A DNA stretch of 64,000 nt from positions 1 to 64,000 of the forward strand of contig JABZFP010000034.1 in assembly GCA_014237395.1 (NCBI GenBank), written 5' to 3'. This document shows, one piece after another, positions 50,505 through 59,545 of this stretch. Source of the DNA: Desulfobacteraceae bacterium. Lineage in GTDB: Bacteria; Desulfobacterota; Desulfobacteria; Desulfobacterales; UBA5852. The notes beneath the pieces were generated by a model that was given only the letters and a program-made list of their open reading frames with translations, made no database searches and was not told the origin of the DNA. A program made the translations under genes and the position numbers. Each line of letters starts with the position of its first letter. The first letter of the stretch is position 1.

Positions 50505-51347
50505 TTATACTTCAAAGTCAATTCCCCTAGCTTTGACGATGAACCAGGGGTTGAGTAAATTTTCTTTATTGTAACGCATGGGCTCCCCCGAATCAAACAC
50601 CACCATTTGAGCCCCGGCCGCCTCGGCAATCGCCTGGCCGGCGGCTGTATCCCATTCCATCGTGGGGCCGGTGCGCGGATAGAGTTGGGCACGTCCTTCG
50701 GCCACCATGCAGATCTTCAGCGAGCTGCCTGCTGGAATCAGATCGACGTCACCGTGCCTTTTCTTTAATTTTTCAACAATGGCATCAACATCCGGCGTGC
50801 TGTGCGATCGGCTGCCAACTACTGTGAACCGCTCGGGAGAGGGCAAGGGAAGCCGTTCGGCCGCGGCGCACAATTCGGATATCCGTTGGTGCTTGTCTTC
50901 TTCAGGAGATAACAGGGCCACCAGCCGGTTAGCGGCTGTCGTCATTTTATGGGCACCGTTTTGCAGGGTGCCGAAATAGAGGACATCGGCTACCGGCACA
51001 TAGATGACGCCCATCACCGGCTTTCCGTCGGTAATCAGCGCGATATTGACCGTAAACTCGCCGTTGCGTTTGACGAACTCTTTTGTGCCGTCCAATGGAT
51101 CCAACAACCAGAAGGTGTTCCAGGCTTGGCGTTTTTTGTAGGGAAGTTGACGGCCTTCCTCGCTCAGAATCGGGAAATCGGTGGTTTCCAGCTGTCCAAC
51201 AATGATCCGGTGGGATTCAGAATCGGCCAGCGTCAACGGTGATTGGTCCGGTTTGTGCGCAACGGTAAAATCGGTTTTATATATTTTTAAAATGGCCTGG
51301 CCGGCCTCAATGGCCGCTTCAATTGCCTGATAAAGCAATGGTCCCAT
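50505..51347 (-). CDS. cysQ: 3'(2'),5'-bisphosphate nucleotidase
   Basis: A 280-residue inositol-monophosphatase superfamily enzyme. The start at 51347 follows GAAAGGA; the frame continues to 51518 without support. Metal-binding motifs are PILSEEG near 64, LDPLDGTKEF near 87 and WDTAAGQAI near 239. CysQ removes PAP, the by-product of PAPS use, matching the APS kinase gene 65 bp downstream. Confidence 0.93.
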   Translation of the reverse strand: MGPLLYQAIEAAIEAGQAILKIYKTDFTVAHKPDQSPLTLADSESHRIIVGQLETTDFPILSEEGRQLPYKKRQAWNTFWLLDPLDGTKEFVKRNGEFTVNIALITDGKPVMGVIYVPVADVLYFGTLQNGAHKMTTAANRLVALLSPEEDKHQRISELCAAAERLPLPSPERFTVVGSRSHSTPDVDAIVEKLKKRHGDVDLIPAGSSLKICMVAEGRAQLYPRTGPTMEWDTAAGQAIAEAAGAQMVVFDSGEPMRYNKENLLNPWFIVKARGIDFEV

Positions 51348-51700
51348 TGCGATCCTTTCGGTCCCTATAAACAGTGCATGCCATGCTCTTGTGTCATCAC
51401 CTATTGCGACACAAAAACGCGCATTCCCCGCTATGCGACGGAATAAAAAACAACGTGCTGTATTTAATGGATAATAAATCCATGTGCAACAACAAACACC
51501 CTTTCTCTTTATCGCCACGTAAAACGCGAGGGAACAAGGATTTATCCATGGCTATGCCCCTTGCCAATCGATTCTGGTGGAGGGTATAGTAGCGGGGTTT
51601 TCAATACCGAATGGGAAAATGGCAAGGGGATGAAAGCGCACAGGATGGATGCCATGCACATCCCCGTGCGATTTGACGCGGTCTGAAAGAATGGGGTTCG
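51348..51700. other. 353-bp divergent intergenic region before the cobalamin cluster
   Basis: No gene is supported here. The region separates cysQ (-) from cbiA (+) and must hold promoters for both. It includes an inverted repeat ATGGAT-AATAA-ATCCAT at 51467-51483 in an AT-rich stretch, a plausible operator. A GGATG/CATCC hairpin lies near 51643-51664. The conserved B12-box (GCCACTG) of cobalamin riboswitches was looked for and not found. Confidence 0.5.
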
Positions 51701-53086
51701 ATGTCAAACGGTTTCATCATTGCGGGCACGTCCAGCGGCAGCGGAAAAACCACGCTGACCCTGGCTTTTCTGGCAGCCCTGGCCGCACGGGGCTACAGCC
51801 TGGCGCCGTTTAAAATAGGGCCGGATTTTATCGACCCCGGCCATCACACCCGGGTTACGGGTACCACCAGCCGAAACCTGGATGGCTGGATGCTGACCCA
51901 GGACTACAACCAGACGCTCTTTGACCGGTGCCGCCAGGGAGCAGACTTGGCCGTGGTGGAGGGGGTGATGGGGCTCTATGACGGTTACGATGGACGCAGT
52001 GAGGCCGGCTCCACCGCCCAGATGGCCAAATGGCTCAACCTGCCGGTGGTATTGGTTGTGGATGCCCGCAGCATGGCCCGCAGCGCTGCCGCGCTGGTGA
52101 AGGGTTTCGAGCGCTTTGACTCAGGGGTTCGGTTTGCCGGTGTCGTCTTCAACCGCATCGGCAGTGCGCGGCATCTGGCCTATCTGCAGGAAGCCTTGGA
52201 GGGGCATGTGGCGATGCCCTGTCTGGGCGGCATCCCCCGAGATCTATCCATCGAAATTCCCGAACGCCATTTGGGGTTGCACACGGCCGACGATCATCCC
52301 CTGGACAAAGAAAAGATCACACGGCTGGCCCAACTGATTGAAACGCACGTTTCCCTGGATCGCTTATTGACCATTTTAGAAGCTTCAAAAGCCAGCGGCC
52401 GCCCCTCGGTCGCGACGCGTGCGAAAACCATCGAACGGGTCCGCATTGGGGTCGCCCGGGACGCGGCTTTCTGCTTTTACTACCCCGACAACCTGGAACT
52501 CATGGAGGATTTCGGCGCCGAAATCGTTTTCTTTTCGCCCTTGACGGATGACACGTTGCCGGAAGACCTCGACGGGTTGTATTTTGGCGGGGGCTATCCC
52601 GAACTACATGCTGCTTCGCTCGCGGCAAACAGCCCCTTAAGGACATCCGTAAAGATATGCTGCCAGGCGAATATGCCAATTTATGCGGAATGCGGCGGCT
52701 TCATGTATCTCTGTGATCATCTGACCGACCTGGATGGCCAGACCTGTTCCATGGCCGGCTGTTTTCCGTTCGGTACCCGCATGCTGAATCGCCGCAAGGC
52801 GCTCGGCTACCGGGAAATCCAACTCGCCGCACCATCGCCATTAGGCCCGGCAGGCCTCGTGGGGCGGGGGCATGAATTTCACTATTCGGAATTGTCCGCC
52901 ACCGACAGCAGCGTTGCCAGGGTCTACGCCGTCACTCCACGCTCCGGTGCGGCCCCATCGATCGAAGGCTACCGTATTCGCCAAACGCTGGGGAGCTATA
53001 TCCACTTGCATTTTGGCAGCAATCCCGATATGGCCAGACACTTCGTGGCGAGTTGCCGCCTGTTTCGAGAAGAAAGGACCCAATGA
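51701..53086 (+). CDS. cbiA: Cobyrinic acid a,c-diamide synthase
   Basis: A 461-residue enzyme. The N-terminal ATPase domain has the P-loop GTSSGSGKTT and the FKIGPDFIDPGHH segment. The C-terminal glutamine amidotransferase domain has the nucleophile C331 in YAECGGFMYL. It amidates the a and c side chains of cobyrinate using glutamine and ATP. First gene of the cobalamin cluster; it overlaps cbiC by 4 nt (ATGA). Confidence 0.95.
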   Translation: MSNGFIIAGTSSGSGKTTLTLAFLAALAARGYSLAPFKIGPDFIDPGHHTRVTGTTSRNLDGWMLTQDYNQTLFDRCRQGADLAVVEGVMGLYDGYDGRSEAGSTAQMAKWLNLPVVLVVDARSMARSAAALVKGFERFDSGVRFAGVVFNRIGSARHLAYLQEALEGHVAMPCLGGIPRDLSIEIPERHLGLHTADDHPLDKEKITRLAQLIETHVSLDRLLTILEASKASGRPSVATRAKTIERVRIGVARDAAFCFYYPDNLELMEDFGAEIVFFSPLTDDTLPEDLDGLYFGGGYPELHAASLAANSPLRTSVKICCQANMPIYAECGGFMYLCDHLTDLDGQTCSMAGCFPFGTRMLNRRKALGYREIQLAAPSPLGPAGLVGRGHEFHYSELSATDSSVARVYAVTPRSGAAPSIEGYRIRQTLGSYIHLHFGSNPDMARHFVASCRLFREERTQ

Positions 53087-53706
53087 CGATGACGCCGGCT
53101 GAAATCGAGGCCCTCAGTTTTACCATTATCGAACAGGAAGCCGGAAATCATGGATTTCCGGAAGACCGGTGGACCATCGTGCGCCGAATGATCCATACCA
53201 GCGCCGATTTCGATTACCTGACCAGTGTTCGTTTTCACGCCGCCGCCGTGACGGCCGGGGTAAAGGCCATCATGAAGGGACGCAACGTGGTCACCGACAC
53301 CAATATGGCGCGAGCCGGGATCCGGAAAAGCGCCATCCTTCGGTTTGGCGGATCCCTGGAATGCCTGATCGACGATCCCACCGTGGCCCATGCCGCTCGG
53401 GATTCCGGTTGCACGCGGGCCATGGCCGCGGTGGATGCGGCAATTCCCATGATGCGGGACGGGCTTTATGTCGTCGGCAACGCACCCACGGCGCTCCTTC
53501 GGCTGATGGAACTCATCCGATCCGGGAAGGCCGCTCCCGCGTTGGTGATTGGACTGCCGGTGGGCTTTGTCAACGCCGCCGAATCCAAAGCGCTGTTGGT
53601 GGAAATGGACATTCCCTTCATCAGCAATGTGGGCCGCAAAGGCGGTTCCAATATTGCTGCAAGTGTCGTCAATGCGCTTATTTTGCTGGCCCTGGCAAAA
53701 TCCTGA
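53083..53706 (+). CDS. cbiC: Cobalt-precorrin-8 methylmutase
   Basis: A 207-residue CbiC/CobH. The start at 53083 follows AGAAAGGA and overlaps the cbiA stop. Features are RRMIHTSADFDYL near 28, RNVVTDTNMARAG near 67 and LPVGFVNAAESK near 158, all conserved in the family; the catalytic His is in MIHTSAD. It moves the C11 methyl group to C12 to give cobyrinate. Confidence 0.95.
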   Translation: MTMTPAEIEALSFTIIEQEAGNHGFPEDRWTIVRRMIHTSADFDYLTSVRFHAAAVTAGVKAIMKGRNVVTDTNMARAGIRKSAILRFGGSLECLIDDPTVAHAARDSGCTRAMAAVDAAIPMMRDGLYVVGNAPTALLRLMELIRSGKAAPALVIGLPVGFVNAAESKALLVEMDIPFISNVGRKGGSNIAASVVNALILLALAKS

Positions 53707-53813
53707 TGGCGACGCCGCGTTTACGGAAACGAATCCATACAGGATAGTGCGCGGGTTAATATCTCAATCCGTGAGTGCATTGTGGAAGGGCAGCAGGGAA
53801 ATGGTTGGTGAAT

Positions 53814-54914
53814 ATGGCCAACAAACGATTACGGAGCGGCTTTACCACCGGTACGGCCGCTGCGGCCGCCGCCAAAGCCGCTTTGCTGGCATTGCTGCGT
53901 GAGGAAACACCCCAAACCGTTCGGATCGATTTCCTGAGTGAGGGCAGCGTCGTCATCCCGGTCCATCGCCTGGATCATTTATCCCGCAATGTGGCCCGTG
54001 CAACTGTCATCAAAGATGCCGGAGATGACCCCGATGTGACGCATCGTGCGGAAATCGGCGCCACGGTGACCGTTTCATCGGCGGCCATCCCGAGCGGAAC
54101 TGATTCTGTCGTGAAGATCCGGGGCGGCAAGGGGGTCGGACGTGTTACCAAACCGGGGCTCGAAGTGCCGCCGGGGGAGCCGGCCATCAATGCAGGTCCC
54201 CGGCGCATGATTCACGCCGCTGTCCGGCAAGTGCTGGGCAGCGATGCGCCGCCCATGACCATCGATGTCGAAGTGTTCGTTCCGGATGGCGTGCAGTTGG
54301 CCCGCAAAACCCTCAACGCCCGCCTCGGGATCGTCGGGGGGATTTCCATCTTGGGCACGACCGGCATTGTGAAACCGATGTCCCACGACGCCTATACCGC
54401 CACCATCCGATCGGCCCTCTCGGTCGCCAGGGCGTCGGGACGGGACCGGGTGGTCATGACCACCGGACGCCGCAGCGAACGCCACAGCCAATTACGCTTT
54501 CCCGACTTGGCCGAAGAGCAATTCGTCCAGATCGGCGATTACTTTCAATTCGCGTTGGCAACCGCCGCCGAAATGGCCTTTAGCCACGTCATACTGGCTG
54601 TTTTTTTCGGCAAGGCCGTCAAAATGTCAATGGGGGTGCCACACACGCATGCCGCCCGGTCGACACTCCTGCTGGACCGACTGGCCGCCTGGACGGACGA
54701 ATTGACCGGCCAGACTCAATTGGCGGCGGCCGTTCGGGAGGCCAACACGGCCCGACATGCCTTCGAGCTGCTGGGTGATGGCCACCCGGCTGTCATCGCC
54801 AGGGTGGGGCAGGGGATCGTCACCCATGCAACGGCTTTTGCCGGACAAAAACTTAGCGTGCGAAGCATGATTTTCGACTATCAAGGGGCTGTCGTTTACG
54901 ATTCTGACGTATAA
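53814..54914 (+). CDS. cbiD: Cobalt-precorrin-5B C1-methyltransferase
   Basis: A 366-residue CbiD. The start at 53814 gives the conserved opening RLRSGFTTGTAAAAAAKAAL; the frame begins earlier at 53775. TGRRSERHSQ and HAARSTLLLDRLA are further conserved stretches. It methylates C1 of the corrin ring; CbiD marks the anaerobic (early cobalt insertion) route. A 51-bp AT-rich gap follows. Confidence 0.95.
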   Translation: MANKRLRSGFTTGTAAAAAAKAALLALLREETPQTVRIDFLSEGSVVIPVHRLDHLSRNVARATVIKDAGDDPDVTHRAEIGATVTVSSAAIPSGTDSVVKIRGGKGVGRVTKPGLEVPPGEPAINAGPRRMIHAAVRQVLGSDAPPMTIDVEVFVPDGVQLARKTLNARLGIVGGISILGTTGIVKPMSHDAYTATIRSALSVARASGRDRVVMTTGRRSERHSQLRFPDLAEEQFVQIGDYFQFALATAAEMAFSHVILAVFFGKAVKMSMGVPHTHAARSTLLLDRLAAWTDELTGQTQLAAAVREANTARHAFELLGDGHPAVIARVGQGIVTHATAFAGQKLSVRSMIFDYQGAVVYDSDV

Positions 54915-54937
54915 AATATATCAATCATAACTTTAAT

Positions 54938-54949
54938 TGTAATACTACA
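54938..54949 (+). promoter_or_regulatory. TGTAAT-based palindromic motif upstream of cbiET
   Basis: TGTAATACTACA has inverted TGTA/TACA ends and lies 17 nt before the cbiET start in a short AT-rich gap. A similar TGTAATTATACA overlaps the cobU start at 61142-61153. Both genes lack a recognisable ribosome-binding site. The motif could be an operator or part of a start-proximal promoter. Confidence 0.35.
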
Positions 54950-54965
54950 ACCATTTGTTAAATAA

Positions 54966-56219
54966 ATGGAAAACATAAAAGAAAAGACGGCCGGGTCCTA
55001 CCCTGTCGATGTCATCGGCCTGGGAATGTCCCCGGATGACCTGACGCCGACCCATCTGCGCCTGATCGAGGCGGCGGATTTTCTGGTGGGCGGCCGGCGT
55101 CATCTGTCGTCTTTTAAAGACCGGGTTCCGGAAACGCATGAAGTGACCGCCGATTTGAAGGGGCTGGTGGCCATCATCAAAAAACGGTGCTCGAGGGACC
55201 GCATCGTCGTCCTTGCTTCGGGAGACCCGCTCTATTACGGCATTGGGGCCTATCTGGTGCGCTCGCTGGGGCGTGATCAGGTCCGTATTCATCCCAACAT
55301 CACGTCGGTGGCGGCGGCCTTTGCCCGTATGGGGGAACCCTGGCAGGATGTGCGGGTGGTCAGCCTGCATGGCCGCCGTTCGGAAGAACAGCTGGAACAG
55401 GGCCTTCGCACGGCGGATCGTCTGGCGGTGTTTACGGATCCGACCGCTTCACCGCAATGGCTGGGAGGATTCATACGCCGTTGCCGGATCCCGGATATCC
55501 AGATCGGAGTTTTCGAACGCATGGGCTCTGCCGACGAAAGGGTTTCCTGGCATACCCCGGAATCCATCGAAGTCGAAAACTTCAATACCCCCAACATGGT
55601 CGTTCTCAAGAAAGCGACGCACACGAACCGGACATTTCCGCCGTTGCATCTGGGAATGCCGGAATCGGCTTTCGATCATCAAGGGGGCTTGATTACAAAA
55701 GCTGAAATTCGGGCCGTTTCCCTGGCCCGCCTGTGCCTGAGGCCCCAACAGGTTCTGTGGGATTTGGGGGCCGGCAGCGGTGCAGTTTCGATCGAAGCTT
55801 CGCTATTAATGCCGGGCGGACAGATCTGGGCCGTGGAAAAGCATCCGGACCGGATTGCCCAAATCCTTGCCAATCGGGACCGTTTCGGCGTTCCGCATAT
55901 GGAGGTCGTGCAAGCGGTTTTACCAAAAGGCTTGTCGCGGCTGCCCGATCCCGATCGCGTCTTTATCGGCGGAGGCGGTCGGAATTTGACCGAGACCATC
56001 GCCGTTGTCTGTCGGCGTCTGACAAGAAACGGCGTCGTGGTCGTCAACACCGTCCTCATGGACAGTCTGCACAATACGGTCCGGTGCCTGCGGGAGCATG
56101 GTTTGACCACCGACGTGGTGCAGGTGCAGGTGAGTCGCAGCCAGCCACTGGGAGACAGTGATCGCATGCAGGCCATGAACCCGGTCTGGGTCATCCAGGG
56201 ATTTCGTAATGATCGCTGA
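54966..56219 (+). CDS. cbiET: Fused cobalt-precorrin-7 C5- and cobalt-precorrin-6B C15-methyltransferase
   Basis: A 417-residue fusion of CbiE (about 12-205; VIGLGMSPDDL, LASGDPLYYGIG, HGRRSEEQ) and CbiT (about 220-415; DLGAGSGAVSIEAS, FIGGGGRNL). CbiE methylates C5, and CbiT methylates C15 and decarboxylates the C12 acetate. The ATG at 54966 has no Shine-Dalgarno; it lies in an AT-rich spacer after cbiD. Confidence 0.95.
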   Translation: MENIKEKTAGSYPVDVIGLGMSPDDLTPTHLRLIEAADFLVGGRRHLSSFKDRVPETHEVTADLKGLVAIIKKRCSRDRIVVLASGDPLYYGIGAYLVRSLGRDQVRIHPNITSVAAAFARMGEPWQDVRVVSLHGRRSEEQLEQGLRTADRLAVFTDPTASPQWLGGFIRRCRIPDIQIGVFERMGSADERVSWHTPESIEVENFNTPNMVVLKKATHTNRTFPPLHLGMPESAFDHQGGLITKAEIRAVSLARLCLRPQQVLWDLGAGSGAVSIEASLLMPGGQIWAVEKHPDRIAQILANRDRFGVPHMEVVQAVLPKGLSRLPDPDRVFIGGGGRNLTETIAVVCRRLTRNGVVVVNTVLMDSLHNTVRCLREHGLTTDVVQVQVSRSQPLGDSDRMQAMNPVWVIQGFRNDR

Positions 56220-56296
56220 CGACGATCGCCACACGTCCAATAACGCCCAGCGACCATCAAACGGAAGGCAGAATCACATCAACCCATGAGGCCAAG

Positions 56297-57091
56297 ATGA
56301 CGCAAGACCATCCCCCTGTTCTGTTTGTCGGCGCCGGTCCGGGCGATCCGGAACTGATCACCGTCAAAGGCCAAAAGGCTCTCGCGAGGGCCGATCTCGT
56401 CATATATGCTGGATCGCTGGTGCCGGAGGCTGTCCTGCAATGGACGCCCGCCAGCGCTCGCATCCTGAACAGCGCCGGCATGACCCTCGCGGAGATCGTC
56501 ACGGAAATGGAAAATGCCTGGTTGGAAGGCCAGCAGGTGGTCCGCCTGCACACGGGCGACCCCAGCCTTTACGGCGCCATCTTCGAGCAGATGGCCGAAT
56601 TGAACCGTCAATCGATTCCCTACCGGGTGGTTCCGGGTGTGACCGCCGCGTTTGCCGCCGCCGCTGCCATGGGTATCGAATACACGCTTCCGGAAATATC
56701 CCAGACCCTGATCATTACACGAATGGAGGGCCGCACCCCGGTGCCGCAGCGTGAGGCGCTCGCCTCCCTGGCGTCCCACAAGGCCACCATGGCCATTTAC
56801 TTGAGCATTGGATTGATCGACAAGGTGGTCAGCGTGCTGCAGACGGCCTACGGGCCGACGGCCGCCTGTGCGGTGGTGTATCGAGCCAGCCAGCCGGAAG
56901 AAAAAATCGTGTTTACCACGCTGGATCGGTTGGAAGAGGAGGTGAGCAGGGCCGGCATTCGAAAACAGGCGGTCATTATCGTTGGGCGTGTGCTGGATGT
57001 CAGCCTGGAAAGCCTGCAGCATAAATCAAAATTATACGATGCCGGGTTTGCCCACGGATACCGGGCCGGCGACCCCGGCGATCCCGAATAG
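56297..57091 (+). CDS. cbiF: Cobalt-precorrin-4 C11-methyltransferase
   Basis: A 264-residue SAM-dependent tetrapyrrole methyltransferase: VGAGPGDPELITVKGQ at the N-terminus, YAGSLVPEAVL near 40, HTGDPSLYGA near 85 and PGVTAAFAAAAAMG near 113. It methylates C11. GAGGCCAAG precedes the start. Placed between cbiET and cbiG, as in many anaerobic clusters. Confidence 0.95.
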   Translation: MTQDHPPVLFVGAGPGDPELITVKGQKALARADLVIYAGSLVPEAVLQWTPASARILNSAGMTLAEIVTEMENAWLEGQQVVRLHTGDPSLYGAIFEQMAELNRQSIPYRVVPGVTAAFAAAAAMGIEYTLPEISQTLIITRMEGRTPVPQREALASLASHKATMAIYLSIGLIDKVVSVLQTAYGPTAACAVVYRASQPEEKIVFTTLDRLEEEVSRAGIRKQAVIIVGRVLDVSLESLQHKSKLYDAGFAHGYRAGDPGDPE

Positions 57092-57130
57092 CGGTGGGCG
57101 ATTGAACACTCGCGCTAAAAAGATGACAGC

Positions 57131-58207
57131 ATGACACGACCCCACAGCATTGCGATTTGGGCCCTGACGCGTGAAGGGGCGCGTCTGGGGCGCCGCATGC
57201 AGCGGCTTTTGACCGGGAGCCACCTTTTTCTTGGTGGACGGGCCGGCGACACGGTCGAAAAAGAAATTCAGTTTGACCGTTTAGGCGATGCCCTGCAAGT
57301 GTATTTCCATCGCTACAGCGGTCATGTGTTCATCATGGCCACCGGTATCGTAGTCCGTTCGCTGGCCCCCCTGCTGCAGCACAAAACCAAAGATCCCGCG
57401 GTGGTGGTGGTGGACGAGTGCGGGCAGCATGTCATCAGCCTGCTGTCCGGTCATCTGGGCGGTGCCAATGCCCTGGCCCGTCGGATCGGAGACAACATCG
57501 GGGCACGTCCGGTGATCACCACCGCCACCGATCTGCAGAAGGTGCCCGCGATCGATCTCATTGCTCAAGATCGGGGGTTGGTCATCGAAAACCCAGGGAG
57601 CATCCGGCATGTCAGCATGGCGCTGCTGGAAAGTCGATCGATTTCATTGCATGATCCCTATGGCTATCTTGCCGGTGCCCTGCCAGATGAACGGTTGAGA
57701 AAAAATCGTATCTCCGCCGGATCGGATGACGGGGGTGGCCTCCTGTCCGGTGGCCCCGGCGTGTGGGTGGACGACATTCGCGTTGACCTGCCGCCGGAAA
57801 TCCTGATATTGCGACCCGCAACGCTTTTTGTCGGTGTTGGTTGCAACCGGGGAACATCTGCCGCCGAAATCAGGGCGCTTCTGGACCGTGTCCTGGATCA
57901 TCACCAATTGGCTGCCAACAGTATCGCCGGGCTGGCCAGCATCGATCTGAAAGCCGACGAAGAAGGGCTGCTGGAACTGGCGGCAGCCCTCAATCGCCCG
58001 TTGACGTTTTTCACGCGGGACCAACTGGCAGTCGTCACGGATATCCCGTCACCGTCGACAATGGTTGAAAAACATGTAGGAGTCAGAAGCGTATGCGAAG
58101 CAGCGGCCATTCTGGCCTCGAAAAAAGGGCAACTCATCGCCCCCAAACAGACCACCCCCAACGCAACGATAGCGATCGCCCGCCAATCCTCTACATCGTC
58201 GGCATAG
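57131..58207 (+). CDS. cbiG: Cobalt-precorrin-5A hydrolase
   Basis: A 358-residue CbiG. Conserved segments are IMATGIVVRSLAPLL near 75, DECGQHVISLLSGHLGGAN near 95, and the C-terminal VGVGCNRGTSAAEI near 235. It opens the ring A delta-lactone and releases acetaldehyde, a step unique to the anaerobic route. Its last 115 nt overlap the cbiH frame if that gene begins at 58093. Confidence 0.95.
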   Translation: MTRPHSIAIWALTREGARLGRRMQRLLTGSHLFLGGRAGDTVEKEIQFDRLGDALQVYFHRYSGHVFIMATGIVVRSLAPLLQHKTKDPAVVVVDECGQHVISLLSGHLGGANALARRIGDNIGARPVITTATDLQKVPAIDLIAQDRGLVIENPGSIRHVSMALLESRSISLHDPYGYLAGALPDERLRKNRISAGSDDGGGLLSGGPGVWVDDIRVDLPPEILILRPATLFVGVGCNRGTSAAEIRALLDRVLDHHQLAANSIAGLASIDLKADEEGLLELAAALNRPLTFFTRDQLAVVTDIPSPSTMVEKHVGVRSVCEAAAILASKKGQLIAPKQTTPNATIAIARQSSTSSA

Positions 58208-59007
58208 GCCCCGGGGCGCTCGACCATCTTTCACCCCGGGCGCGGGAGGTGCTGTCCATCTGCGATACCATCGTCGGCTATGCCACCTATATCGACCTTG
58301 TCCGTCCCCTCATCGAAGGCAAGCAGGTCATCAGCACGGGCATGACCAAGGAGGTCGACCGGGTCGATGCCGGCATTGCAGCCGCCCTTGAGGGGCGTGT
58401 TACGGCGATCATCTCCAGCGGTGACGCCGGAATATATGCCATGGCCGGTCTGATTTTGGAAATTTGCCAAAAAAGGCAGCTGCCGCTGAAGACGGCTGGC
58501 GGGCCGGGCGCTCCCGAAGCGTTACAAATCGAAGTTGTTTCCGGCATACCGGCTCTGGCCGCCGGGGCGGCACTTTTGGGGGCACCGTTGACGCACGATT
58601 TTGCCGTGATCAGCCTGAGCGATCTTTTGACGCCCTGGGAAACGATCGCACAGCGGTTATCGGCCGCGGCGCAATCCGATTTCGTTATCGTTCTGTACAA
58701 TCCCAAAAGCAAGCGGCGGCCCGATAACCTTCAGCGGGCCTGCGACATCGTTGGGCGCCATCGGCGGCCGACAACACCGGCCGGCGTCGTCACCGGTGCG
58801 ACCCGTGACAACCAGAAGGTGCAGCTAACATCATTGGCGGATCTTCCACGGGCCGAGGTGGGCATGCAGACCATCGTATTTATCGGAAACTCCACCACCG
58901 AAGCGTATGATGGATTTATGATTACCCCGCGAGGGTATGCGGGAAAATATGATATTGCCAGAGGAAAGGGCAACCTTTTGCCAGGTTCCGACAACCAAAA
59001 TGCCTGA
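58093..59007 (+). CDS. cbiH: Cobalt-precorrin-3 C17-methyltransferase (ring contraction)
   Basis: A 304-residue CbiH/CobJ. The family core starts at about residue 32 (ILYIVGIGPGALDHLSPRARE); earlier residues are not conserved. YATYIDLVRPL near 60, SSGDAGIYAMAG near 110 and LYNPKSKRRPDNL near 203 are typical. It methylates C17 and contracts the macrocycle. The only standard start codon in frame before the core is the ATG at 58093, well inside cbiG, so either a 115-nt overlap or an unusual start is used. Confidence 0.93.
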   Translation: MRSSGHSGLEKRATHRPQTDHPQRNDSDRPPILYIVGIGPGALDHLSPRAREVLSICDTIVGYATYIDLVRPLIEGKQVISTGMTKEVDRVDAGIAAALEGRVTAIISSGDAGIYAMAGLILEICQKRQLPLKTAGGPGAPEALQIEVVSGIPALAAGAALLGAPLTHDFAVISLSDLLTPWETIAQRLSAAAQSDFVIVLYNPKSKRRPDNLQRACDIVGRHRRPTTPAGVVTGATRDNQKVQLTSLADLPRAEVGMQTIVFIGNSTTEAYDGFMITPRGYAGKYDIARGKGNLLPGSDNQNA

Positions 59008-59545
59008 CATCGTATCGGATCCCAAGCCCTCTCGCGGTTTTGTGCATGTCTATACCGGAAACGGGAAGGGCAAAACCACAGCGGCACTCGGGCTTTGCCT
59101 GAGGGCGGTGGGGGCGGGTTTTCATGTCTACATCGCCCAGTTCATGAAATCCGGAACGTACAGCGAAGTCACGGCGCTGAAGCGGTTGGGCGGCCAGGTG
59201 ACGCTGGAACAATACGGGACCGGACGCTTCGTGCGGGGAAAACCGTCGGACGAGGATCGGCGCATCGCCCGACAGGGACTGGAGGCGGCGCACCAGGCCC
59301 TTGCTTCCCGGCATTTTCAGATGGTCATTCTGGACGAAAGCATGGTCGCCCTTCATCAGGGCTTGCTGACCGTGGCGCAGATCGAAGCATTGATCGATGC
59401 TTGTCCGGCGTCCGTGGAACTGGTCCTGACGGGCCGTCATGCCGCGACGGAAATCATTGCGAAGGCGGATGTGGTGACGGACATGCGCGAGGTGAAACAT
59501 TACTACCAGAAGGGCGTCACGGCGAGGACAGGCATTGAAAAATAA
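59000..59545 (+). CDS. cobO: Corrinoid adenosyltransferase (cob(I)yrinic acid a,c-diamide adenosyltransferase)
   Basis: A 181-residue CobO/BtuR. The P-loop GNGKGKTT is at 20-27. The ATG at 59000 overlaps the cbiH stop by 8 nt and gives a normal N-terminus; ATGs at 58937 and 58949 are alternatives. MVILDESMVALHQG near 108 and LTGRHA near 143 are family features. It attaches the 5'-deoxyadenosyl group to cobalt. Its end overlaps the next gene by 11 nt. Confidence 0.93.
   Translation: MPDIVSDPKPSRGFVHVYTGNGKGKTTAALGLCLRAVGAGFHVYIAQFMKSGTYSEVTALKRLGGQVTLEQYGTGRFVRGKPSDEDRRIARQGLEAAHQALASRHFQMVILDESMVALHQGLLTVAQIEALIDACPASVELVLTGRHAATEIIAKADVVTDMREVKHYYQKGVTARTGIEK

Noticed and set aside
51348..51700. 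Possible cobalamin riboswitch before cbiA
   Set aside because: The conserved GCCACTG B12-box and the usual surrounding core were not found; only small unrelated hairpins and an ATGGAT/ATCCAT repeat are present.
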